The notes under the pieces were generated by a model. It saw nothing but the letters and a program-made list of their open reading frames with translations, made no database searches and was not told where the DNA came from. 64,000 bases of DNA from JBAZLV01 sp964586075. Lineage in GTDB: Bacteria; Nitrospirota; UBA9217. This document shows positions 56,106-64,000 of the stretch, piece by piece. Where the stretch lies: contig CAZPGZ010000016.1 in the NCBI GenBank assembly GCA_964586075.1, forward strand, positions 11,027 through 75,026. Direction: 5' to 3'. How positions within the stretch are numbered: position 1 is the stretch's first letter; each line of letters starts with the position of its first letter. Position numbers and translations under genes: made by a program.

Positions 56106-57392
56106 TCAAAACAGCCTTACGTCCACTTCTTCGTTTTTCTCTATTCCGATTTTATTCAGCGGCACCACCACCGTACCAACAGCTTTCACCAGCGTCGTGA
56201 TAAGCCCCGACGCACCGAAGATAGGCCGCGCCCAGAGGCCGTCGCTTTTTTCCTCCAGCGATACCGGAATATGTTCTTCCCGGCCTGGTTTGGATGAGAT
56301 GCTGCGCGCAAGACGTGCTTTGACGGTGCGGTACGAAGTTATCCCTTCAAGCGTCGCCTGGGGGGCCAATCCGGCCAGCCTGGCAAGAACCGGCCGCACA
56401 AATAATTCAAAACAAATGATGACTGCAACCGGGTTCCCCGGCAGACCGAACACCGGAATGAGCTTTGATTTTTTTTTGTTGTCGATCAGGCCGATGATGA
56501 GCGGTTTGCCGGGTTTTACGGCCACTCCATGCACCAGGACACCCGGCTGACCGATGTCGTTGATCACTTTTGCCGTGATGTCCGCGGCGCCCGCGGAACT
56601 GCCGCCGGTCAGCAAAATAAGCGCAGAATCATCAATCGCGTCTTCGAGACTCTTCCGAAGACGGTCATAATCATCTGGAATAATGCCTTTCTTGACCGGG
56701 ATTCCTCCGGCATCAGCGGTGAGCCCCTCCAGACTGTAGGAATTGCTGTCCCGGATCCGGCCGAGCGACGGAGCGGCGTCAACAGGAATAAGTTCATTCC
56801 CCGTCGTGATAATCGCTGTTCTTGGCCGTTCAAAAACACTGACACGGGCAATGCCCAGGCTCGCCAGAGCGGACATGTCCTGCGGCCTCACCCGGTGTCC
56901 GCGAGACAGCACCCGGTCTCCCTTTCGAATGTCATCACCGATCTGGATCGTGTTTTCCAGCGGGGCCACGGGCTTCACCACTTCAATGGTCGCCGGGTCC
57001 AGCGGATGAGTGAACTCGAACATGACGACGGCATCCGAGCCGACCGGCAATGAACCGCCCGTTGCAATCTTCATGGCCTCTCCTTTTGAGAGGGCGCGGT
57101 CCGGAATCGTTCCCATCACACTCTCACCGATCACGGTGAGATATACGGCGCGGCCTTCTGTCGCCCCGAATGTATCCGCGCTTTTGACCGCAAAACCATC
57201 CATGGTGGACCGGTTGAATTCAGGCAGGTTCTCCGGTGAGACAATATCATCGGCGAGAACCCTGTTCAGGGCCGCACTGACAGATATCATTTCCGTATCG
57301 AGGGCGGGCAAGGGAAACTGCTGTTCCAGTTTTTTCAGCGCATCTTCCCGTGTGATCACGCTGGAACGTCCAAGCATATCTTTTACCGTCAT
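56106..57392 (-). CDS. moeA: Molybdopterin molybdenumtransferase MoeA
   Basis: The 428-residue protein has the complete MoeA set: STMDGFAVKS, TGGSLPVGSDAVVM, ITTGNELI, LTGGSSAGAADIT and VFGLPGNPVAVII. It inserts molybdenum into adenylylated molybdopterin. It has no extra domain, unlike the fusion 93 bp downstream. With two MoeA proteins the cell may separate Mo from W, or two target pools. No Mo-enzyme gene is in view. Confidence 0.94.
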   Translation of the reverse strand: MTVKDMLGRSSVITREDALKKLEQQFPLPALDTEMISVSAALNRVLADDIVSPENLPEFNRSTMDGFAVKSADTFGATEGRAVYLTVIGESVMGTIPDRALSKGEAMKIATGGSLPVGSDAVVMFEFTHPLDPATIEVVKPVAPLENTIQIGDDIRKGDRVLSRGHRVRPQDMSALASLGIARVSVFERPRTAIITTGNELIPVDAAPSLGRIRDSNSYSLEGLTADAGGIPVKKGIIPDDYDRLRKSLEDAIDDSALILLTGGSSAGAADITAKVINDIGQPGVLVHGVAVKPGKPLIIGLIDNKKKSKLIPVFGLPGNPVAVIICFELFVRPVLARLAGLAPQATLEGITSYRTVKARLARSISSKPGREEHIPVSLEEKSDGLWARPIFGASGLITTLVKAVGTVVVPLNKIGIEKNEEVDVRLF

Positions 57393-57459
57393 GGATACAC
57401 CATCTTTTTCATCAACCCCACGCTTCGAAGCAGCTCCGCGGTCCGTGAAGTCTGGCGAA

Positions 57460-58395
57460 CTATGATTGCGTCTGTCTGGCTTTTACTTTTCTGATATATG
57501 CAGCAGCGCGCATGCCCGCCATCGCGCCCTCGCCTGCCGCGCACACAATCTGCATCCCGCCGTACGTACAATCACCGGCAGCATACACGCCCTCAATGTT
57601 CATTCGCTGGTTCCGGTCAACAAGAAGAGCGCCGCGGTCGTCAAGATGTCCTCCGGCGTTCTGTATGAGCGAGGAGATCGGCGTGGAACCCATGGCAATA
57701 AAGACGCCATCGAGAGGCAGCACCTTTTCTACCCCTGCCTGGGCGATCCTCAGACCGGTCACCACTTCATTTCCGGCGATTTCTTTTATATCTGATACAG
57801 GATGGAACTCTACATTTGCCTTTGCTTTGAGGCGGTCCAGAAGCGCCGTAACCATCGTGACCTCTTTATGAGGAACCAGGTTAACCCGTGCGGCAAGCTC
57901 TGCAAGATGCAGGGCTTCTTCCGCGGCTTCGTCATCCGCTCCCACCACGGCAACGGTGCGGCCGCGGAAAAATGCGCCGTCGCAGGTGGCACAGTACGAT
58001 ACCCCCTTGCCGAGGAACTCCTTGGCCCCGGGGACTTCCAGTTTTTTGCGAGCGACGCCGATGGCGATGATCACAACCGGCGCTTCATAGATTTCCTCAC
58101 GCGTCTGCACGCGCTTTACTCCGTCTTTGAGCTCCAGGTTCACCACTTCCACCGGATAAACAATCGTCGCTCCGAATTTTTCCGCCTGCTTTGCCATGTT
58201 CTGCGTAAGATCCATGCCGTTAATGGTCTCGTAGCCGGGATAATTTTCAATATGCGCGATTTTCGCCGTATACCCGCCGACGAAATCTTTTTCAAGCACT
58301 ACGCATTTTTGTCCGGCCCTGCCCAGGTAAAGCGCGGCGGTAAGCCCTGCCGGTCCTGATCCGATAATTATTGCGTCATATGCTTGAGCCATAAG
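57460..58395 (-). CDS. Thioredoxin reductase-like flavoprotein
   Basis: The 311-residue protein starts at ATG 58395 (GGAGGAACAACTT upstream) and has the FAD motif IIIGSGPAGLTAALYL, the redox pair C134-x-x-C137 (SYCATCDGAF) and the NAD(P) motif AVVGADDEAAEEAL. In the NAD(P) motif the usual GGGDSA is replaced by GADDEA, a known variant of unclear coenzyme use. It should reduce thioredoxin or a similar protein. Thioredoxin is not adjacent. Confidence 0.9.
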   Translation of the reverse strand, partial: LMAQAYDAIIIGSGPAGLTAALYLGRAGQKCVVLEKDFVGGYTAKIAHIENYPGYETINGMDLTQNMAKQAEKFGATIVYPVEVVNLELKDGVKRVQTREEIYEAPVVIIAIGVARKKLEVPGAKEFLGKGVSYCATCDGAFFRGRTVAVVGADDEAAEEALHLAELAARVNLVPHKEVTMVTALLDRLKAKANVEFHPVSDIKEIAGNEVVTGLRIAQAGVEKVLPLDGVFIAMGSTPISSLIQNAGGHLDDRGALLVDRNQRMNIEGVYAAGDCTYGGMQIVCAAGEGAMAGMRAAAYIRKVKARQTQS

Positions 58396-58640
58396 TTGTT
58401 CCTCCTTGGAATGGACGTGTATTTTATCCGACAGATGCAGACAAGTCAACCGCGGAAAGAGACAACCGGCAGGAGATGTCGGCACGTGCATTGTTTGAGT
58501 GTGACAAAAGTCAGGAATACACTATTTGCATTATAACAGATTGGCGCTCATTAAAGAATAGCGCTCATCTTGCAAGAAAAGTTTTCTTTGTGTATTATTC
58601 AGAATAAACGAACGATCCCAGTACATCTTCAGGAGGAAAC

Positions 58641-58814
58641 ATGATACGCGAGAAACTCATTGAAGCAATTCAGGCCGTTGTGATAAACAACCGGCTGAGT
58701 TGTGAGAAAGCACACGAGATATCAGCAACGCTCAATGTTCCGCTGAAGGAAATAGGCGCACTCTGCAATGATTTGAAAATAAAGATTATGGATTGCAAGC
58801 TTGGATGTTTCTAG
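58641..58814 (+). CDS. 57-residue protein with C-terminal DCKLGCF
   Basis: ATG 58641 follows AGGAGGAAAC. The protein reads MIREKLIEAIQAVVI..., with a helix-turn-helix-like middle (SCEKAHEISATLNVPLKEIGALCNDL) and the tail IKIMDCKLGCF. I recall similar short proteins with a C-x-LGCF tail in Deltaproteobacteria, often near molybdopterin genes. The Cys pair at the end could bind metal or a cofactor. No function is known to me. It lies between the TrxR-like gene and the GGDEF gene. Confidence 0.75.
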   Translation: MIREKLIEAIQAVVINNRLSCEKAHEISATLNVPLKEIGALCNDLKIKIMDCKLGCF

Positions 58815-58830
58815 GCGGAAAAAAAGCAGG

Positions 58831-60000
58831 TCACTGTTTATCACCGCATGCGTCCGACTGCTCGCCGGGCATGGTCAAAGACTGGCAGTAGCTGGTAACA
58901 CGGTTCTTGCCCAGCGCCTTGGAGCGGTACAGGGCAACGTCAGACTCATGGATCACGTCGGAAATAGTCTTGGTGCTGTCCTGGTCCTTCGTTGAAACGC
59001 CGAGGCTCACCGTCACCCGTTCATAGGGGTGCAACACTTTCAACGTAAAAGGATACTCTTCAACCGACTGCCGCACCCGCTCGGCAACCGCCATGGCCTC
59101 GTTGATGTCCGTCTCCGCGAGCAGCACGGAAAATTCTTCGCCGCCGTACCGGAAGCAGGTGTCGGTGCTGCCCGTCCTGACAGCGGCCTTCAAAAGAGGC
59201 CCTATCTGCGCTATCAATCTGCTTCCTTCCAAATGGCCGTAGCGGTCGTTGATCCGTTTAAAATCGTCGATGTCAATCATGATAAAGGAGAACTCGCTTC
59301 CCGTTCTCACCTGTCTCTTGACTTCTTCCTCAAGTTTCTCCAAAAGCACGCGGTAATTAAGCAGTCCCGTCAATTCGTCGATGCGTGAAAGTTCAAGAGC
59401 CTTTTTGAAAAGTTCGGCCTTCTCAAGCCCGGTAGAAATCAGGTGCGACAGCGTCCGCAGAAGGTCGAAATCCTTCACCTGAAAGGCCGAGGTTTTTCTG
59501 TGGCTGAAACCCATCATGCCTTCAATGCGGTTCTCATTTTTCAGCGGGATTCCGATATAGCTGCCCTGCTCCTTTTTTTCATCGGGATGGTGAAGATAGC
59601 TGTCGAAAAGCGCAGTGTCCTCCAGAAAGATCGGTTCGCCGCTCGTTGCGATCATCCCGGGCGCGCCATTATCAAAATAAACGGTTTCGTGTATTTTGGG
59701 CTGGAGCTGTGGATTGTGGAAATAGATGGCTTCCAGGCCGGTCATGTCTTTTTTTACTATATAGGCGGAAGCATCCTCAAAGGCAACTGACTTTCCGATG
59801 GAAGCCATGATTTTGGAAATCAGTTCTAAAGGTTCTAATTCCGAAGCGATTATTTTGCCTACTTCGTAAAAGAGATGGGTCTCGGTAAGCTTTTGATAGA
59901 AAAGAGTTTTAAAATCGTGAGTTGAGTCTTTGCGCTCACTCTTTTTTGCTTTTGTTTTTGCGGTTTTTGTTTTTGCAGTTTTCGGTTTGGCTTTTGGCAT
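58831..60000 (-). CDS. GAF-GGDEF diguanylate cyclase
   Basis: The 389-residue protein begins with a Lys/Ala/Thr-rich repeat (PKAKPKTAKTKTAKTKAKK), followed by a GAF domain (LFYEVGKIIASELEPLELISKI...IGIPLKNENRIEGMMGF) and a GGDEF domain (DELTGLLNYRVL; RYGGEEFSVLL, an active GGEEF). It makes cyclic di-GMP. No upstream I-site RxxD was seen clearly. I start at ATG 60000; the frame is open to 60036. It converges on the 57-residue gene, 16 bp between the stops. Confidence 0.9.
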   Translation of the reverse strand: MPKAKPKTAKTKTAKTKAKKSERKDSTHDFKTLFYQKLTETHLFYEVGKIIASELEPLELISKIMASIGKSVAFEDASAYIVKKDMTGLEAIYFHNPQLQPKIHETVYFDNGAPGMIATSGEPIFLEDTALFDSYLHHPDEKKEQGSYIGIPLKNENRIEGMMGFSHRKTSAFQVKDFDLLRTLSHLISTGLEKAELFKKALELSRIDELTGLLNYRVLLEKLEEEVKRQVRTGSEFSFIMIDIDDFKRINDRYGHLEGSRLIAQIGPLLKAAVRTGSTDTCFRYGGEEFSVLLAETDINEAMAVAERVRQSVEEYPFTLKVLHPYERVTVSLGVSTKDQDSTKTISDVIHESDVALYRSKALGKNRVTSYCQSLTMPGEQSDACGDKQ

Positions 60001-60295
60001 CTGGACCTGCGCGCAGCGTAGGAAATTCACCTGCAAACAAATATGTAGTACTATACCATAATTTTCTTTTTTTAACCATAAAGAATTTTCTGCGTGTCAG
60101 TGGCAAAGTAGAAAGAAGAAAGCGTATTTAGAATATTAGACTTTTTCTTATGTTCATGTAAATTCAATCAGATAGAGCAAGTTCTTTCTTAAATTCATTG
60201 ACCAAGTCATGAATATATGCTACCGTATTTTCGAACCACTAATAGTTTGTTAATAATTCCACAATGTATGTAACCAAGATCGATCGAGAAATCTT
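60001..60295. other. AT-rich junction before the cassette array
   Basis: This stretch of about 295 bp separates the GGDEF gene from the first cassette gene. It is clearly more AT-rich than the core. On the minus strand, 60164-60238 encodes an open 24-codon end (WFENTVAYIHDLVNEFKKEL...) preceded by a stop, possibly the tail of a lost gene. No attI-like site or integrase gene was found. Confidence 0.4.
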
Positions 60296-61117
60296 ATGGC
60301 AAATTCAGTCAATATGAATAAATTATTTTTTCATACGGTAATCAATCTTACATTGTCATTAGGACTGGTAGTGTTGAAATCGTATTGTGGCGGTTTTATT
60401 GAAGGGGTTTGTTTTAAAGTGGGACTGGCGCTTGATTTCCCCGCTTTCTATGTACTTGCATTGATTACCGGTATTAATTATACAATGCATTTTGTCCCCG
60501 AAATAGTCTTTACGGTAGTTAGCTTTATTTTATATATATGCATTATAGCTTCCGTTCAATTGATTATTATTAAACTACTGACTCTGGTAAGACACAGCAC
60601 GCGACCTATCAAAGTAGCTCCGACTGATGACATTGTGGACCGTCCGCTCAAGCATTCTATTGTGATCAAAACAACAATCATGTTGTTCGTAATCGTGATT
60701 GCCTTGATAATTGGGATTACTATTTATGCATGCATTCCTAGAGTTGAAGAGATATCATATACTGCATATAACAATCGATTCAAAAATCACTTGGGCATTA
60801 AAGTCAATACAACAAAACTAACGTGGTTTCAGGGCACAGAAGGTTTCATAAGATTCGATAGTGATTATTATTCGATTACCATGTTGACCAAAGGCAAAAC
60901 ATACGACGCACGTGATATGGATATTACTATCCACGGTAGAAGAGAATCAAACTTAACACCAAAGAATGGTGCCGTATTAATTAATAACCAAAAGGCACAG
61001 CGCATGATCATCAGGGTAACTTTGAATGATGACAGAATTCCCAAGGTTGTAAATGGAACTTACATGCTTAGAGCCGAAGAAACAACTGCAGATCATGTTT
61101 CGTATACAATGAAATGA
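60296..61117 (+). CDS. AT-rich cassette gene: membrane protein of unknown function
   Basis: The 273-residue protein has about four hydrophobic segments (VINLTLSLGLVVLKSY; FPAFYVLALITGINYTM; VFTVVSFILYICIIASVQLIII; IMLFVIVIALIIGITIYACI) and a soluble C-terminal part of about 120 residues. The base composition is much lower in GC than the flanking core genes. No family is recognised. No clear ribosome site precedes the ATG. Its stop is 3 bp before the first attC-like site, as expected for a cassette ORF. Confidence 0.7.
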   Translation: MANSVNMNKLFFHTVINLTLSLGLVVLKSYCGGFIEGVCFKVGLALDFPAFYVLALITGINYTMHFVPEIVFTVVSFILYICIIASVQLIIIKLLTLVRHSTRPIKVAPTDDIVDRPLKHSIVIKTTIMLFVIVIALIIGITIYACIPRVEEISYTAYNNRFKNHLGIKVNTTKLTWFQGTEGFIRFDSDYYSITMLTKGKTYDARDMDITIHGRRESNLTPKNGAVLINNQKAQRMIIRVTLNDDRIPKVVNGTYMLRAEETTADHVSYTMK

Positions 61118-61120
61118 TTA

Positions 61121-61177
61121 GTATAACGAAGCGTTCCACGCCGACCGCTGCGCGGCGGCTTAACTGCCGCATTAGTC
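61121..61177 (+). mobile_element. attC-like site 1
   Basis: R''-like GTATAAC (61121-61127), central hairpin GCCGACCGC-TGC-GCGGCGGC with one bulged base, the CTTAACT block, and R'-like ATTAGTC at the end. The segment CCACGCCGACCGC...GGCTTAACT closely recalls attC sites of known aadA-type cassettes. The G of the usual GTT is A here. Confidence 0.75.
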
Positions 61178-61241
61178 GACTGACTTAATAGCTGGGCGCA
61201 CACGCTAATCTATAAATATTTTTGCTTTGAAGGAGGGTCGA

Positions 61242-62570
61242 GTGAAACTTCGATTTCATGCGGCTTTACTCACAATAGGCTTGCTCTGTCTGGCTAATCC
61301 TGTCTATGCGAACCGTACCCTCGTGTTCCAGGTACATTCCGAGCGCATGGAGAAGGATGAAACCAAAGAACCGAGCGATTATAAGCTCACCGTCGTACTG
61401 GGCAGAGATTTCTTCTCCCGAGACAATGGGACATCCCGGACGATCTTCGATTTCGAGAAGAAGCGGATTTATACTGTCAAAGACTCGAAGAAGCAGTATG
61501 AAGACGACTCGCTTTACTCTGACCTCGGCTTTCGTATCTATGAGATGAAAAACCGCCAATTCCTAGGCGGCGCTTTGCAGAAAGCCGGCGTAAAGGATAA
61601 CCCTATGACCGCGGCCTTTAGTGAGCAACTTTTTTCTCTTGAGATGCAGAACTCAAATACGAGAATAGATGAAGCGACGCGCAACGGCGCCCTAATGTTC
61701 TCCGCTGACGGCAAACCGCTCATGACAATCAGTACAACCGGCGACTCCGTAGCTCAAGACGAACTGGGCAGATTCCTCCGTTTCGTCCGCTACACTTACG
61801 GTGGACATCCTACGGTCCTGCGGAAGATTGCAACTCTTAGAAAGATATCCAGTAATATAACGATCAGCAGGTATGACGTTGCTACAGAGATTGTGAATCT
61901 TGTGCTTGTCTCCAATCAGACCGGGCCCGACGCTCCATACAGCCTCAAGGGATTTGATAAGACACTCCACAAATTTGATGACGAGAAGCTGGCCCGAACT
62001 ATTTTAAGGCTCAATAAAGAATCGCCGGAGAAGTTTAGAAAGCAGAGTGGCGAGACGCTCCTTAGCGCCACAAAGGCCTTTGAGCAAAAGCAGTACCTTT
62101 CCTGCATGCTGGCATACCTCGAATATACCTTGCAAACCGGACAGCAGCTTCCCGAGTCCTTTCAAGGAAGACGGCAGGTGCTTCAGAACGACGAGAACGT
62201 AGGGCAATTTCTTGCCATTCTTAATCCGAAGAGCAAGGAAGAGGCCGAAAAAGCACTGCCCGTCTATGAGAAGCTTCGCGCCAGAGCTGGTGCAAAGGAA
62301 CACGTGCTCATGATTTTTGAGGCCAATGTCCGTTTAAGCCTTGGACAGGGAGACAAAGCCGAGAAACTGTTCCTGCGCGTCCTTGAGCGAAATCCCTATA
62401 TAGTGGGCGTATACAAAGACCTGGGGGACATCTATTTCAACAAGTATTTAACGAATCAGGCTTGGCAGTGTTGGGATCTCGGACGAAGACTCGCGCCCGA
62501 GTTTAAGAATTTCAAACAGATCAATGAGTTCGAACAAACGCTCGTGCGTGAGCATGCCGAGTTCTTTTAG
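61242..62570 (+). CDS. Cassette gene: exported protein with C-terminal helical repeats
   Basis: GTG 61242 has AAGGAGG 6 nt upstream. The 442-residue protein has a signal peptide (FHAALLTIGLLCLANPVYA). The N-terminal half is beta-rich; the C-terminal half is helical and TPR-like (AKEHVLMIFEANVRLSLGQGDKAEKLFLRVLERNPYIVGVYKDLGDIYFNK). I recognise no family. The protein sits between attC-like sites 1 and 2. Confidence 0.75.
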   Translation: MKLRFHAALLTIGLLCLANPVYANRTLVFQVHSERMEKDETKEPSDYKLTVVLGRDFFSRDNGTSRTIFDFEKKRIYTVKDSKKQYEDDSLYSDLGFRIYEMKNRQFLGGALQKAGVKDNPMTAAFSEQLFSLEMQNSNTRIDEATRNGALMFSADGKPLMTISTTGDSVAQDELGRFLRFVRYTYGGHPTVLRKIATLRKISSNITISRYDVATEIVNLVLVSNQTGPDAPYSLKGFDKTLHKFDDEKLARTILRLNKESPEKFRKQSGETLLSATKAFEQKQYLSCMLAYLEYTLQTGQQLPESFQGRRQVLQNDENVGQFLAILNPKSKEEAEKALPVYEKLRARAGAKEHVLMIFEANVRLSLGQGDKAEKLFLRVLERNPYIVGVYKDLGDIYFNKYLTNQAWQCWDLGRRLAPEFKNFKQINEFEQTLVREHAEFF

Positions 62571-62705
62571 GAATTTGAAATCGGCATTTGGCCCAAAAGG
62601 GGACCTGCCCAGCAGGGACGTTGCGTTTCAGATGGACTAACAGCTTGCGCGAGTATGATTGGATAAACTCCATTTCAGTTCGTAGGTCGGGCAGAATGGA
62701 GTGAA
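62571..62705. other. Non-coding part of cassette 2
   Basis: This stretch lies between the stop of the second cassette gene and its attC-like site. A perfect inverted repeat ACTCCATT ... AATGGAGT lies at about 62668-62703. No gene is seen. Confidence 0.4.
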
Positions 62706-62776
62706 GCCTGACACAATGATCCCAACCACGCCGTCGAGAGGGTCGTGAAACCCCGCCCCTCACGGCGCCGTTAGTT
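62706..62776 (+). mobile_element. attC-like site 2
   Basis: R''-like GCCTGAC (62706-62712) and R'-like GTTAGTT (62770-62776) flank a palindrome CGCCGT...GAGGG-N14-CCCTC-ACGGCG. Confidence 0.7.
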
Positions 62777-62818
62777 TCTATAAGTTCAAACGAAACACAA
62801 AAAAGAGAGCGGTAGTCG

Positions 62819-63406
62819 ATGAAATATGTGAAATTGAGTCTCCTGCTTTCTTTTCTTCTATTTTTCGGAACAGCTCAGGCAGATCATTTGCCGGAGAACT
62901 TGTTAGCAAGTGGCCAGCCAGAAACTACGCTTGCAAGCATCAATCTTAAAGCTACTAAGCTAACCGACGTTATAAAAATGTACGGCCCACCGATGCTCGA
63001 AGAAAAAACTTCTCGAGACCCTGATTGGACGAGCTATATATGGAAACTGCCAAACGCGAAACTCGAAGTTGAGGTTCACAGCGGACCATCTGGTACGCAA
63101 ATTACCGATGTTTATGTTGAGGGGACCGTTAATGGTCCGGTGGGGTCCACAGGGCGTGGGTTGCAACTAGGCGATGATATTAAAACGCTTGAACGTATCT
63201 ATGGCAACAAATTTAAGCTTTCTACCTTACGAAACGATTCTTCGGAAAAACGTGAAGACTTCATGGGGGTGATGGGAGTCAATAAGCGTGTCACTATTCA
63301 GTGGGATTTAGAGGAATTCACCCTAACCGTAGGCCTCGACAATAAAGGGAAGATTAGTGCCATGTGGCTAATATTGCCTGAGTGGTATCCTGACGGCTGT
63401 GAGTAG
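62819..63406 (+). CDS. Cassette gene: exported protein with two BamE-like motifs
   Basis: The 195-residue protein has a signal peptide (MKYVKLSLLLSFLLFFGTAQA) followed by a soluble domain. Two similar segments (KLTDVIKMYGPP and DDIKTLERIYGN) recall the Gxxxx(D)V...LG.P element of SmpA/BamE-like domains. The family is not certain. It is flanked by attC-like sites 2 and 3. Function unknown. Confidence 0.72.
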   Translation: MKYVKLSLLLSFLLFFGTAQADHLPENLLASGQPETTLASINLKATKLTDVIKMYGPPMLEEKTSRDPDWTSYIWKLPNAKLEVEVHSGPSGTQITDVYVEGTVNGPVGSTGRGLQLGDDIKTLERIYGNKFKLSTLRNDSSEKREDFMGVMGVNKRVTIQWDLEEFTLTVGLDNKGKISAMWLILPEWYPDGCE

Positions 63407-63413
63407 ATCGTAA

Positions 63414-63472
63414 AACCAACCTGGCGCTCGATGGCGACGCGCCAGAGTCGGCGCGTCAGCGCCGCGTTATAT
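63414..63472 (+). mobile_element. attC-like site 3
   Basis: R''-like AACCAAC (63414-63420) and R' GTTATAT (63466-63472) flank GGCGCT...GACGCGCC-AGAGTC-GGCGCGTC-AGCGCC, a strong stem with a bulged side. It starts 7 bp after the stop of the preceding gene. This is the clearest of the three sites. Confidence 0.8.
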
Positions 63473-63491
63473 TCTGAAAAAGGAGACTATC

Positions 63492-63983
63492 ATGAATATT
63501 AGATTTGCCACTATGGTGCTGTTTGTCATTACCACGTTCACTGGAATATCAAATGCCGCAGAAATCGAGAATTACATACAGGTAAAAGGAGAGGCTAGTA
63601 TAATCGTCAAGCCCGACGTCGCGCATTGCTTCTTAATTGTGGCGGATTACGGCAAGGATTATGAAGCTTCAGCTAAAACGGCCAACGACAAGCTTGCTCA
63701 ACTTAAGAGCGTTCTAAAAGCGACGCTAAAAGAAACGCCAGAGATAACGGTTCTCAAGGTAGACAATAAACCGCGAGGTCAATCTTTTGATCAACAGCGT
63801 TATCTAACCGAAATGGCTAAAGCCATGAAGGGTGAGACGCCAGGAAAGTTGATCGAAGAGAAGAAGGAAGTTGGCACTCACATGACGGTATATTTTACGC
63901 TGACAAACTTCAACAGAGATAGCATTGTTGCGCTCATGAATGCCCTGGACCTGCCCCCCGAAAATGGTGACATTTCCGATTAG
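63492..63983 (+). CDS. Cassette gene: exported SIMPL/DUF541-like protein
   Basis: AAGGAGACTATC precedes the ATG. The 163-residue protein has a signal peptide (MVLFVITTFTGISNAAE) and a SIMPL-type start (YIQVKGEASIIVKPDVAHCFLIVADYGKDYEASAKTAN). Full SIMPL proteins are about 230 residues, so this one is short, though it has its own stop at 63981. It is the fourth cassette gene; its attC would lie beyond the window. Confidence 0.7.
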   Translation: MNIRFATMVLFVITTFTGISNAAEIENYIQVKGEASIIVKPDVAHCFLIVADYGKDYEASAKTANDKLAQLKSVLKATLKETPEITVLKVDNKPRGQSFDQQRYLTEMAKAMKGETPGKLIEEKKEVGTHMTVYFTLTNFNRDSIVALMNALDLPPENGDISD

Positions 63984-64000
63984 AATGTGACATAATAATC

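Larger units (their letters stand above)
60121..64000 (+). mobile_element. Gene-cassette array with attC-like sites (CALIN-like)
   Basis: Four plus-strand genes are each tightly spaced, and three are followed within a few bases, or within the same intergenic gap, by an imperfect palindrome of 57-71 bp that ends in an R'-type core (TTAG or GTTA). The sites differ in sequence but share the two-box layout of integron attC sites. No integrase is in the window, and the array runs past the right edge. The left edge is approximate. Confidence 0.75.

Noticed and set aside
1..64000. CRISPR arrays, tRNA or rRNA genes, transposases
   Set aside because: I looked for regular spaced repeats, cloverleaf patterns and DDE-type transposase motifs and saw none that I could support.

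Overview
The window is a chromosomal segment of a Gram-negative, probably anaerobic or microaerophilic bacterium. Outer-membrane genes (lptD, a Tol cluster, a DUF748 protein), a six-heme periplasmic cytochrome c, Tat-exported hydrolases and molybdenum-cofactor genes all point that way. The run pheA-hisC-aroF-tyrA-aroA-cmk-ispH-rpsA-sppA-ihf is an order known from Deltaproteobacteria (Desulfobacterota) and Nitrospirota. I cannot choose between these from the sequence alone. No rRNA, tRNA, CRISPR array, transposase or integrase gene was seen.

Layout. 0-7.3 kb: a truncated Trp-rich protein gene, a GrdB-like selenoprotein gene, an alcohol dehydrogenase, a nitrilase-family hydrolase, an ArsR regulator coupled to a membrane ferredoxin, an HD phosphohydrolase, and a small minus-strand cluster of Cys-rich genes ending in a second selenoprotein candidate. 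7.5-20.2 kb: mostly minus-strand housekeeping genes (secA, csp, an M23 peptidase, cutA, lptD, folC, a zinc-finger membrane protein, murI, a GerMN protein, an AMIN/amidase). 20.3-34.2 kb: dinG-like helicase, a class I aminotransferase, then the plus-strand aromatic amino acid and translation block. 34.5-46.7 kb: NUDIX hydrolase, then a minus-strand accessory stretch with a 10-TM protein, two copies of a Tat-exported metallo-beta-lactamase-fold enzyme each paired with a small exported protein, an AraC regulator and a multiheme cytochrome, followed by a flavoprotein, a cupin and a metallophosphoesterase. 46.8-60.0 kb: DUF748 protein, methyltransferase, tolB-tonB/tolA-tolR-tolQ, two moeA-type genes, a thioredoxin-reductase-like gene, a 57-residue conserved-looking protein and a GGDEF protein. 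60.2-64.0 kb: four co-directional genes, three of them followed by attC-like palindromes, i.e. a gene-cassette array without an integrase in view.

The main discovery candidates are two genes in which an in-frame UGA sits at a redox-motif position, is followed by a hairpin where a bacterial SECIS element should be, and is followed by the rest of the protein in the same frame. One (786-1607) is a GrdB/PrdB-like protein with a U-x-x-C motif. The other (6421-6891, minus strand) is a small putative metalloprotease with HExxH, in which the UGA makes a C-x-x-U motif. I know of no description of selenocysteine in that second family. The cassette array, the duplicated Tat/MBL module and the 57-residue protein are further leads.

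All calls come from reading the sequence and recalled family knowledge. No database search was run.
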